Origin: JACVRW01 sp963850205
Lineage (GTDB): Bacteria; Actinomycetota; Thermoleophilia; Solirubrobacterales; Thermoleophilaceae
Assembly (NCBI GenBank): GCA_963850205.1
Contig: CAWKKJ010000014.1
Location: 248,001-312,000, forward strand
Reading direction: 5' to 3'
Length of the DNA stretch: 64,000 nt
Part shown: piece after piece, positions 40,660 through 47,906 of the stretch
Layout of the letters: each line of letters opens with the position of its first letter
Position numbering within the stretch: the stretch's first letter is position 1
The notes under the pieces: generated by a model
The model's input: the letters and a program-made list of their open reading frames with translations, nothing else
Told to the model about the DNA's origin: nothing
Database searches by the model: none
Program-made: the position numbers and the translations under genes

Positions 40660-41017
40660 GTCGACGCGAACCAAGAATCGGCGCGCCAAAGACGACGATT
40701 CAAACAGCGACGGGGAGAACCGTGAGAGCGGGAGCTCGACCGAGGAAAGCGGTGAGACCTCACCCCTGTCCGCGAAGGAGCTGACCGAGGCCGGTCGTGA
40801 AACGATCGCCGAGCTCACCGGACTGAAGCCCGAATCGGTCACCGGGCTCGAGTGGGATGGAGAATCGTGGCTGGTGACGGTCGACATGCTCGAGCTCAGC
40901 CGCATTCCTGAGACCACCGACGTGATCGCGACCTATGTCGTCCAGCTTGATCCGAGTGGCGGCCTGCTCGGATACCGCCGCTCGCGTCGCTTCGTACGCG
41001 GCCACGTCGAGGACTGA
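40652..41017 (+). CDS. gvpO: Gas vesicle protein GvpO
   Basis: 121 residues from ATG 40652. A charged Ser/Glu-rich head (first 38 residues) precedes the conserved GvpO domain: IAELTGLKPESVTGLEWDGE, then SWLVTVDMLELSRIPETTDV and GYRRSRRFVRG. The upstream frame from 40604 belongs to the gvpG overlap. GvpO is needed for gas vesicle formation in haloarchaea and is typical of the Streptomyces-type cluster. Confidence 0.9.
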   Translation: MAESTRTKNRRAKDDDSNSDGENRESGSSTEESGETSPLSAKELTEAGRETIAELTGLKPESVTGLEWDGESWLVTVDMLELSRIPETTDVIATYVVQLDPSGGLLGYRRSRRFVRGHVED

Positions 41018-41022
41018 GCAGC

Positions 41023-41436
41023 GTGGCCGATGAGTCGTACATGCCCCGCCGCGCCAGCAGCAACCTCCCGGGGCGCCCGGAATCGGCCAACCTCGCCGAC
41101 ATCCTCGAGCGAGTACTGGACAAGGGCATCGTCATCGCGGGCGACATCCAGATCAATCTTCTGGACATCGAGCTTCTCACCATCAAGCTGCGCCTCCTGA
41201 TCGCGTCCGTGGAGCGGGCGCAGGAGATGGGGATCAACTGGTGGGAGTCGGATCCCGCGCTCCAGTCCAACCGCGAGCGCCCGGAGCTCGAATCGGGTGC
41301 CGACCTCGAGCGGCTGGAGGAAGAGAATCGCGAGCTGCGCGAGCGCCTCGATCGGCTGGAAAACCGGCTCGAGGCGGGCGACGACCAGGAGAAGCGGCCG
41401 CGACGGACTGCCTCGAAAGAGCAACGCCGTGGATGA
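41023..41436 (+). CDS. gvpJ: Gas vesicle protein GvpJ
   Basis: 137 residues from GTG 41023. GvpA-like core (NLADILERVLDKGIVIAGDI; QINLLDIELLTIKLRLLIAS; VERAQEMGINWWESDP) of the GvpJ type, followed by a coiled coil (LERLEEENRELRERLDRLEN) and a basic end. GvpJ is a minor wall component thought to sit at tips or nucleation sites. Overlaps the next gene by 8 bases. Confidence 0.9.
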   Translation: MADESYMPRRASSNLPGRPESANLADILERVLDKGIVIAGDIQINLLDIELLTIKLRLLIASVERAQEMGINWWESDPALQSNRERPELESGADLERLEEENRELRERLDRLENRLEAGDDQEKRPRRTASKEQRRG

Positions 41437-42460
41437 TGAGCTGGCTCGCTGGGCGGCGGCCCGGGCGCCCGACCTGCTTCGGCGGGCCGAAGAGGAGGCG
41501 CTTGCACACCTCGCCCGGACGCTCATCGAGGCAGCACTTGCCGAGGCCGGACCCTCGGTGCGATCCGGACCCCGGAAAGAGGTCCGGTCGGAGCCGGCAC
41601 CCACCCCGCCGCCGGTTGAGCAGTCCCCTCAGTCGGACAGGGGTGAAGGTCTCTGGGCGTACTGCGTGGCCGCCGCCGACGCCGGGTTCCCCATCGGCAG
41701 TCCCGGTGTCGAGCCGGATCACCGGCTCGAGCGCGTCGAGCACGGTGGCTTGGCGGCCCTCGTGAGCAAGGTGCCGCTGGCGGATTACGGCGAGGACGCG
41801 CTCCGCGAGAACCTGAACAACCTCGATTGGCTCGAGCGCGTAGCTCGGGCCCACGCGGCGGTACTCGAAACGGCGCTGGCGGAGAGCACCATCGTGCCCC
41901 TGCGGCTATGCACCATCTACGAAGGGTACGAGGGCGTCACCGGGATGCTCACGACCGAGCGTGAGAGCTTCGAGGAAGCCCTGGATCGCCTTGACGGGTG
42001 CCAGGAGTGGGGAGTGAAGGTGCTCGTCGATCGTCCTGCCCTCGAGGCCGGCGTACGTGTCGTGAGCGCCGAGGTCAGTGCCCTCGAGAAGGAAGTCGAG
42101 GCAAGCAGCGGCGGTGGGGCGTACATGATGGGCCGGCGCGTGGAACGTGAAGTCGGGGCGCTGGCGGAACGAAAGCTCGCGGAGGTGGCCAACGACATTC
42201 ACGGCCGATTGGCCGACTGGGCAGAGGATGGAGTCCTCAGTGCTCCCCAAAACCGCGATCTCTCGGGGCACGAGGGCGAGATGGTCATGAACGCGGCATA
42301 TCTTCTGGAGGCCGAGAAGGTGGCGCGCTTCCGGGAGCTGATCGAGGAACTCGAGGAGCGTTACGGCAAGCTGGGTATCTGGCTTGAGTTGACCGGGCCC
42401 TGGCCGGCGTACAACTTCGTATCGCCGAGTGCCTCGGCGCACAGAGTCACCCCGGAATGA
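41429..42460 (+). CDS. gvpL: Gas vesicle protein GvpL/GvpF family
   Basis: 343 residues from GTG 41429, which overlaps gvpJ. A 70-residue N-terminal extension (ARWAAARAPDLLRRAEEEAL, then Pro-rich) precedes the GvpL domain: LWAYCVAAADAG, GGLAALVSKVPLADYGEDAL, AHAAVLETALAESTIVPLRL and the end motif LELTGPWPAYNFV. The extension is longer than in most family members. Its stop overlaps the next start (ATGA). Confidence 0.92.
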   Translation: MDDELARWAAARAPDLLRRAEEEALAHLARTLIEAALAEAGPSVRSGPRKEVRSEPAPTPPPVEQSPQSDRGEGLWAYCVAAADAGFPIGSPGVEPDHRLERVEHGGLAALVSKVPLADYGEDALRENLNNLDWLERVARAHAAVLETALAESTIVPLRLCTIYEGYEGVTGMLTTERESFEEALDRLDGCQEWGVKVLVDRPALEAGVRVVSAEVSALEKEVEASSGGGAYMMGRRVEREVGALAERKLAEVANDIHGRLADWAEDGVLSAPQNRDLSGHEGEMVMNAAYLLEAEKVARFRELIEELEERYGKLGIWLELTGPWPAYNFVSPSASAHRVTPE

Positions 42461-42657
42461 CCGGCCCAATCGCCCAGAAGGACGTCGCCCTCGTGGACCT
42501 CGTGGACCGGCTCCTGGGCGGCGGCGTCGTCATTGCGGGTGACATCACACTGTCCGTCGCCGACGTAGACCTGGTGTACGTGGGCTTACGCGCGCTCGTC
42601 ACCTCGGTGGCGACCGCCGAAGAAATGGGCACGCCACGGTGGTCGAATGAGCAGTGA
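42457..42657 (+). CDS. gvpS: Small GvpA-family protein (GvpS/GvpM-like)
   Basis: 66 residues with a GvpA-like core: VALVDLVDRLLGGGVVIAGD, ITLSVADVDLVYVGLRALVT, ending SVATAEEMGTPRW. Its position between gvpL and gvpK matches gvpS of Streptomyces clusters. It overlaps both neighbours by 4 bases. Probably a minor wall or nucleation component. Confidence 0.85.
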   Translation: MTGPIAQKDVALVDLVDRLLGGGVVIAGDITLSVADVDLVYVGLRALVTSVATAEEMGTPRWSNEQ

Positions 42658-43255
42658 TTCAGCTGTACGCCATCACTGACGACCCGGCGCCGGCGGACCC
42701 TCCATTGTTCGCCGTGCCCTGCGCCGGCCTCGTGGCTCTGTGTGCCCCCGCAAGTGATCAGGAAGTCACGCCGGCGGCGCTATGGCGTTACGAGGAAGTA
42801 GTCGAGGATCTAATGGAGAGCCGAGACGTACTACCTGTCCGCTTCGGAACGCTCGTCGCGGACGAGAACGCGGTGGTCGGCGCAGTGACAGAACGGCGCT
42901 CGGAGCTGGTGGCCAGCCTCGACCGCGTCCGCGGGGCGGTGGAGCTCGCCGTCCGTGCTCGGGAGCGGGAGGCGCCCAGCCGACCAGAGGTGGCGCCCAG
43001 CGGCAGCGCCTATCTGCGAGCCAAGGCGGCGCGCAGCGACGTCGCGCGAAGCCTGCACGAGCGGCTGGCTGACCATGCTCGGGCGAGCGTTGTCCTTTCC
43101 GGTTCCGAATTGCTCCGTGCTGCCTATCTGGTCAGCCGCGACGACGTCGACAGCTTCGTCGCGCTGTGGCCGAACTGCAGTCGGATCACGGGGAGCTGGA
43201 CGTCGTGTGTACTGGCCCGTGGCCGGCCTACTCGTTCGCGGAGGGCACATCATGA
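42654..43255 (+). pseudogene. Third GvpF/GvpL family gene, frameshifted near its 3' end
   Basis: From GTG 42654 the frame encodes a GvpF/L protein (QLYAITDDPAPADPPLFAVP; YEEVVEDLMESRDVLPVRFG; LRAAYLVSRDDVDSFVALW). The expected C-terminus appears in another frame: VAELQSDHGELDVV then CTGPWPAYSFAEGTS, ending at TGA 43253-43255, which overlaps the gvpK ATG (ATGA). The break lies at 43161-43170 (gcgctgtggc), where one base is missing or two are extra; 602 bases is 3n+2. Intact conserved ends and operon overlaps favour a sequencing indel or a very recent mutation. Confidence 0.8.
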
Positions 43256-43608
43256 AAGACAAGACGCTGGCTGACAAGGTGCTGGCCGCTCCTCTGGAGC
43301 TCGACCCCTTCGCGTCCGAGCTGCCCCGGCTGCATGATGCGCTGAGTCGGCGGATCAACGCCGATCCCGAGTCGGTTGAGAGGGGGCTCGCGCAGCTGGT
43401 TCTGACCATCGTGGAGCTGCTACGCGAGGTGATGGAGCGTCAGGCGCTGCGTCGCATCGACGGTGGGACACTGAGCGCCGAGCAGGTTGAGCGCCTGGGC
43501 GAAACGTTCATGGAGCTCGACCGCCGGATGGAGGAGCTCAGGGAGGAGTTCGGGTTGACGAAGGAGGACCTGAACCTCGACCTCGGCCCGTTGGGTCGCC
43601 TCCTCTAA
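43252..43608 (+). CDS. gvpK: Gas vesicle protein GvpK
   Basis: 118 residues from ATG 43252, which overlaps the stop of the preceding gvpF/L gene. GvpK signature: INADPESVERGLAQLVLTIV, ELLREVMERQALRRIDGGTL and EQVERLGETFMELDRRMEEL, ending DLNLDLGPLGRLL. Required for assembly in known systems; it closes the cluster, as in Streptomyces. Confidence 0.95.
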   Translation: MKDKTLADKVLAAPLELDPFASELPRLHDALSRRINADPESVERGLAQLVLTIVELLREVMERQALRRIDGGTLSAEQVERLGETFMELDRRMEELREEFGLTKEDLNLDLGPLGRLL

Positions 43609-43811
43609 CCGCCGCGGAGCCTCTTCCGAAGGGGGGCACTGAGGCGCCGGTAGACGAAACGCCAGAGCCCGACCCGGAGGATGAACCGCCAGAACGCCCG
43701 CGAGTAGAGGATGCGGCGGAGCGCGTAACGCCGGAACCGGCGCGAGAAGAAGAGACGGCGGAGCAGGCCGCGGCTGAGCCCGCGCCCCGAAAACGCGTCT
43801 GCGGCCATCAT
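43605..43811 (-). CDS. Small Arg-rich hypothetical protein
   Basis: 68 residues from ATG 43811 (or 43808). Repeated aromatic/Arg pattern (LLRRLFFSRRFRRYALRRIL; SRAFWRFILRVGLWRFVYRR), giving a strongly basic, partly hydrophobic protein. It overlaps the last 4 bases of gvpK on the opposite strand. It could bind membranes or nucleic acid, but nothing specific is recognised. The regular F/R pattern makes a chance frame less likely. Confidence 0.5.
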   Translation of the reverse strand: MMAADAFSGRGLSRGLLRRLFFSRRFRRYALRRILYSRAFWRFILRVGLWRFVYRRLSAPLRKRLRGG

Positions 43812-43880
43812 GTACTCCCGTCGTCGGTCAACGTACCTTCGCACCGTACCCGAGAACGGGTCGGGCTAATGCAGCGGCCG

Positions 43881-44120
43881 CTAGCCCTGCGGCTGTTCCA
43901 ACCCCCAACGACCGACCAGGCTCTGCACCCGGCGCATCATCGGGATGCTCGGGTACTCGTCCGCCTCGATTCGCTCCATCAGATGCATCGTGTACTCGGC
44001 CAGCACGCGTGGCGTGGCGATCTGCTCCAGCATGTCCATGTGCGTCGTGCTCGGGTAGTTGGCGGAGCGAATGTGCTCCATCAGCAACTCCCCGTAGCGC
44101 TCCTGCAGTGGATTCTCCAT
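43881..44120 (-). CDS. Small conserved hypothetical protein
   Basis: 79 residues: MENPLQERYGELLMEHIRSA, then NYPSTTHMDMLEQIATPRVL and AEYTMHLMERIEADEYPSIP. Helical and Met-rich. A strong Shine-Dalgarno sequence (gggaggtaaat on the coding strand) precedes the ATG, which supports expression. No named family recognised. Confidence 0.7.
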   Translation of the reverse strand: MENPLQERYGELLMEHIRSANYPSTTHMDMLEQIATPRVLAEYTMHLMERIEADEYPSIPMMRRVQSLVGRWGLEQPQG

Positions 44121-44207
44121 GATTTACCTCCCGGGTTGGTAGTCGTACTACCCGTTCGCCGCCCGCGTACACGCTTCGCGGGAGTGGGCGCCTAGACTCG
44201 CGCGACG

Positions 44208-45365
44208 TTGATCGCGGACCTTCACTGCCACTACCCGTTGCACGTGGTGATGCATGAGCCGCGTCACCGGATCCAGCATCTCCTGAGGGCGCGCGGGCGT
44301 CTGCGTCCCGATCAGGTTCGGGTTGTCGTGCTACGTGCGGCGAGCGCGCTGTTCAACGACGAGCACCTGTGGGCGACCGAACGTGTCAGCCTCGAGCACC
44401 TCCAACGGGGCAACGCCCGGCTTGTGTTCTCGGTCCTGCACCTGCCCTTCCAGGAGTGGGACCTCCGGCGGCGGTACGGCGCGCCTCCGGAAGACGACTA
44501 CATGTCGGCGGTGAGGCTGCAGATCGAGGAGGTGGAGAGCGATCTGGACCAGTGGGACCACTCGGTGGCCACCGTGGTCCGGGACGCGGATGCGCTGGAG
44601 CGCGCCCTGGATTCCGGGGCCGTCGTTTTCGTTCACTGCCTCGAGGGCGGGTTCTCCATCGGGTCCTCCACCGCGCAGATCGAGCGCAACATCGCCGAGC
44701 TGAAGCGGCACGGCGTGGCCTACATCACGCTGGCGCACCTCTTCTACCGCCAGGTTGCGACGAACGCGCCCGCGATCCCGTTCCTCCCCGATGCGGTCTA
44801 CCGACGGGTGTTTCCGCAGCCCAAGGGCGCGGGCCTCACCGAGCGCGGCCGTATCGCCGTTGAGGCGATGGTGCGAAACCGAATCCTCGTGGACCTCGCC
44901 CACATGAGCACCGACGCGGTTGAGGAGACACTCGAGATCCTCGATGCCGTTGCGCCCGACATGCCCGTGATCAACTCGCACGCCGGGTTTCGCTTCGGCA
45001 GGCAGGAGTACATGCTTGACGCCCCGACGATCGAGCGGATCGCGCAACGGCGGGGGGTCGTCGGGCTGATCATGGCCCAGCACCAGCTCAACGACGGGAT
45101 CCGGCGACGGGAGGAGACGTTCGAGACCTCGTTCGGCGTGATCTGCCGGCACATCGACAAGTTCCGCGAGATCACAGGAAGTCACGACTACGTCGCGCTC
45201 GGGACTGACTTCGACGGCTTCATCAAGCCGACGATGGGCGGGCTGGAGTCACCCGCCGACCTGCGGCGGCTGGAGGCGAGGCTCGCCGAACGCTACGGGG
45301 ATGATGCCGAGCTCATCACGTCGGGCAACGCGCTCCGCGTCCTGCGTGAGCTCTGGGGCCGGTGA
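44208..45365 (+). CDS. Membrane dipeptidase (peptidase M19 family)
   Basis: 385 residues from TTG 44208. Metal-binding motifs of the M19 amidohydrolase fold: IADLHCHYPLHVV (H-x-H), the bridging Glu in HCLEGGFSIG, LVDLAHMSTDAVEETL (His), VINSHAGFR (His) and GTDFDGFIKP (Asp). Such enzymes cleave dipeptides or related amides. No signal peptide. Its stop overlaps the next start (4 bases). Confidence 0.88.
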   Translation: MIADLHCHYPLHVVMHEPRHRIQHLLRARGRLRPDQVRVVVLRAASALFNDEHLWATERVSLEHLQRGNARLVFSVLHLPFQEWDLRRRYGAPPEDDYMSAVRLQIEEVESDLDQWDHSVATVVRDADALERALDSGAVVFVHCLEGGFSIGSSTAQIERNIAELKRHGVAYITLAHLFYRQVATNAPAIPFLPDAVYRRVFPQPKGAGLTERGRIAVEAMVRNRILVDLAHMSTDAVEETLEILDAVAPDMPVINSHAGFRFGRQEYMLDAPTIERIAQRRGVVGLIMAQHQLNDGIRRREETFETSFGVICRHIDKFREITGSHDYVALGTDFDGFIKPTMGGLESPADLRRLEARLAERYGDDAELITSGNALRVLRELWGR

Positions 45366-46681
45366 GCCGCCGGCGCGTGGGGGGTAGGACCTGGCGCAAC
45401 TGGGCGGGCAACGTGCGTTGCACGCCGGCGGCGATCGTGCGTCCCCGCAGCGAAGACGAGGTGGCCGTCGCGGTGCGGCGGGCGGCGGCCGCCGGGCAGA
45501 AGGTCCGCGTCGCCGGGAGCGGTCACTCCTACACCGAGATCGTGAGCACGAACGGGATGCTGCTCTCGCTCGAGCACATGCGCGGGATCCGGTCGCTGCA
45601 CGCGGAACGATCGGAGGCGACCGTGTGGGCAGGGACCCGGTTGCGGTCGCTCGGCGACCCGCTCTGGGAGCGGGGCTTCGCCATGGAGAACCTGGGCGAC
45701 GCTGACGTCCAGGCGCTGGCCGGGGCCATCAGCACAGCGACCCACGGCAGCGGAATCGCGCTCCGCAGCCTCTCGTCCCAGGTGGTCGGTCTGACGCTGG
45801 TGACCGCGACCGGCGAGGTGGTGGAGTGCTCGGAAGAGCACGAGCCCGAGCTGTTCACCGCCGCTCGGGTCGGTCTGGGGTGCCTCGGCGTGATCACCCG
45901 CGTGCGCCTGCGCCTCCAACCCCGCTACATGCTGGCGATGACGATGCGGCGCGAGCGGCTCGACACGGTGCTGGACGACATGGCGGAGCGGCTTGGCAGC
46001 CGCCACTTCGAGTTCTGGTACTGGCCGGACACCGGCATCGCCTCGACCCGGACGACGGAGCTGACCGACGCACCGGCCGGCGAGAGCTCCGTGGGGCGAT
46101 TCCTCGAGGGGATGGTGGTGGAGAACGCGGGGCTGTGGATCGTCAACTCGATTGCCAGGGCGCTGCCGGGCTCCGCAGACGCGATCAGCAGGCTCCAGGC
46201 CGCGCTCACGCCCGTCGGCACCAGGGTCGACCGGCCCTACCGCCTGCTCGCCACCCCCCGGCTGGTGAAGCTGATGGAGTGCGAGTACTCCGTTCCCGCG
46301 GAGGCCGGCCCCGACTGCCTGCGCGAGATCAAGGCCTGGATCGACAAGAGCCACGTGCCGATCAGCTTCCCGATCGAGTACCGCTACGTGGCGGCCGAGG
46401 ACTCCTTCCTGAGCCCTTACTACGACCGCACCAGCGCGATGATCGACCTACAGCAGTTCACCGGAATGCCCTACCACGAGTACTTCCTGGCGGGCGAGCA
46501 GATCTTCAAGAGCTATGACGGCCGGCCACACTGGGGCAAGCTCCACAGCCGCACCGCGGACCAGCTGCGACCCCTGTATCCCGAGTGGGATCGCTTCCAG
46601 GAGGTGCGCCGCCGGTGGGACCCGGACGGCCTCTTCATGAACGACTACCTTCGCCGCGTGCTCGAGCCCTCGGACCGCTGA
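45362..46681 (+). CDS. FAD-linked aldonolactone oxidase (D-arabinono-1,4-lactone/L-gulonolactone oxidase type)
   Basis: 439 residues from GTG 45362. VAO-type FAD domain with RVAGSGHSYTEIV near residue 55 (the His is the usual covalent flavin site in this family), GAISTATHGSG and VGLGCLGVITRVRL. The C-terminal ALO domain ends with GGRPHWGK-type sequence (DGRPHWGKLHS) and RRRWDPDGLFMNDYL. It oxidises a sugar lactone or alditol with O2 or another acceptor; substrate not known. Coupled to the M19 gene. Confidence 0.9.
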   Translation: MSRRRVGGRTWRNWAGNVRCTPAAIVRPRSEDEVAVAVRRAAAAGQKVRVAGSGHSYTEIVSTNGMLLSLEHMRGIRSLHAERSEATVWAGTRLRSLGDPLWERGFAMENLGDADVQALAGAISTATHGSGIALRSLSSQVVGLTLVTATGEVVECSEEHEPELFTAARVGLGCLGVITRVRLRLQPRYMLAMTMRRERLDTVLDDMAERLGSRHFEFWYWPDTGIASTRTTELTDAPAGESSVGRFLEGMVVENAGLWIVNSIARALPGSADAISRLQAALTPVGTRVDRPYRLLATPRLVKLMECEYSVPAEAGPDCLREIKAWIDKSHVPISFPIEYRYVAAEDSFLSPYYDRTSAMIDLQQFTGMPYHEYFLAGEQIFKSYDGRPHWGKLHSRTADQLRPLYPEWDRFQEVRRRWDPDGLFMNDYLRRVLEPSDR

Positions 46682-46762
46682 GCCCGTCAAGGGCGTGGCA
46701 GAGTTCGCCGCCATCGCCCGTACCGTCCCCGCAGATCCCGTCCACGCACCGGAGGAGAGGGC

Positions 46763-47305
46763 ATGCCAGATGTTCTGTTCGATCCCGGACTCGGAAGGCC
46801 GCACCACTCCGGGTATGTCGTCGAGAGCATCGAGGCCACGGTGCAACGGTTGGTCGACCAGTTCGGCGCGGGGCCGTTCATCCTCATCGAGAACGTGCCG
46901 CTTGAGGACGTGACCTCGCGTGGGGAGCCGGCGCAGTTCGAGCACAACTCCGCCTTCGGCTCATGCGGCGGATATCCGATCGAACTTCTGGAAGTGGCGC
47001 GCGCCGCACCGGAGCGCGTGAAGGCGAGGATGTCAGGCCCGCTGCCTCGAATCCACCACGTCGGCTACGCCCTGCCGCAGACCGCGGCCGACGAGGTCCG
47101 TGTCGCATTCGAAGAACGCGGCCTCGACGGCTATCTCAGCTCTCGGCTCAACGGCGAGTACACCACCGTGCACGACGCTTCCGCCGCGCTCGGCCACGAC
47201 ATCGAGATCCTCGTCGATGCTGAAGCGTTCCGGGGGTTCTTCAAGATGGTGCTCGACATCGCCAGAGGATGGGACGGTTCCGACCCGCTGCGCCCGCCGG
47301 GTTGA
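46763..47305 (+). CDS. VOC family protein (glyoxalase/dioxygenase superfamily)
   Basis: 180 residues with a typical VOC start (RPHHSGYVVESIEATVQRLV) and second half (PRIHHVGYALPQTAADEVRV), each carrying a His of the metal site. The family includes glyoxalases, dioxygenases and epimerases. ATG 46763 is preceded by ggaggagagg, a strong ribosome binding site. Confidence 0.85.
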   Translation: MPDVLFDPGLGRPHHSGYVVESIEATVQRLVDQFGAGPFILIENVPLEDVTSRGEPAQFEHNSAFGSCGGYPIELLEVARAAPERVKARMSGPLPRIHHVGYALPQTAADEVRVAFEERGLDGYLSSRLNGEYTTVHDASAALGHDIEILVDAEAFRGFFKMVLDIARGWDGSDPLRPPG

Positions 47306-47380
47306 GCAAGGCGTTGCGAAGACGCTGGTCTGTAGTCATCGAGCCAACCCCCGGCTACGTCCCGTGACAGGATGGCTCAC

Positions 47381-47866
47381 ATGACGGCCGCGGAGTGGAC
47401 ACTCGCAGCCACTGTTTTTCTGTCGGGGCTCGCATCTGGTCTCTTGGGGATGTTGAGCACGATCATGCGTCCGATGCTCGCCGCGATGGACGGCCGGGAC
47501 TTCCGAAACTTCATGGGAGCGTTCCTTCGGTTCGCGGGGAGGTCCTGGGGCCGGCTATACAACTATGCCTGGTCGCTCGGGATGACCATCGGGCCTGTCG
47601 TCGCGCTTGTGCTCCTCTCGGACGATGCCGGCTCCACCTCGTTCGTGCTCACCGCGATTGGCTTAATCATCGTGATAGGCGGCGTGCTGATCGTCTCCAA
47701 CGCGTGGAAGACCCCGACCTACAACCTGATCTTGGCCTGGGATCCCGAGGCCCTACCCGCAGACTGGGAGTCAGGACGGCAGCGCTATTTCACGATCAAC
47801 TGGATCCAACTGGCGGTGACCTGGGCGGCGTTTGCACTGTTCCTGTCGGCTCTGATCTCCGTCTAA
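47381..47866 (+). CDS. DUF1772-like membrane protein
   Basis: 161 residues with four membrane helices (LAATVFLSGLASGLLGMLST; WSLGMTIGPVVALVLL; FVLTAIGLIIVIGGVLIVSN; WIQLAVTWAAFALFLSALIS) and polar loops with RPMLAAMDGRDFRNFMGAFL and WDPEALPADWESGRQRYF. This matches the DUF1772/anthrone oxygenase-like family; the reaction is unclear. ATG 47372 is an alternative start. Confidence 0.75.
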   Translation: MTAAEWTLAATVFLSGLASGLLGMLSTIMRPMLAAMDGRDFRNFMGAFLRFAGRSWGRLYNYAWSLGMTIGPVVALVLLSDDAGSTSFVLTAIGLIIVIGGVLIVSNAWKTPTYNLILAWDPEALPADWESGRQRYFTINWIQLAVTWAAFALFLSALISV

Positions 47867-47906
47867 CGCCTCTGCGACACAGGCCCAACCCTCACCGTCT
47901 CGGGGC

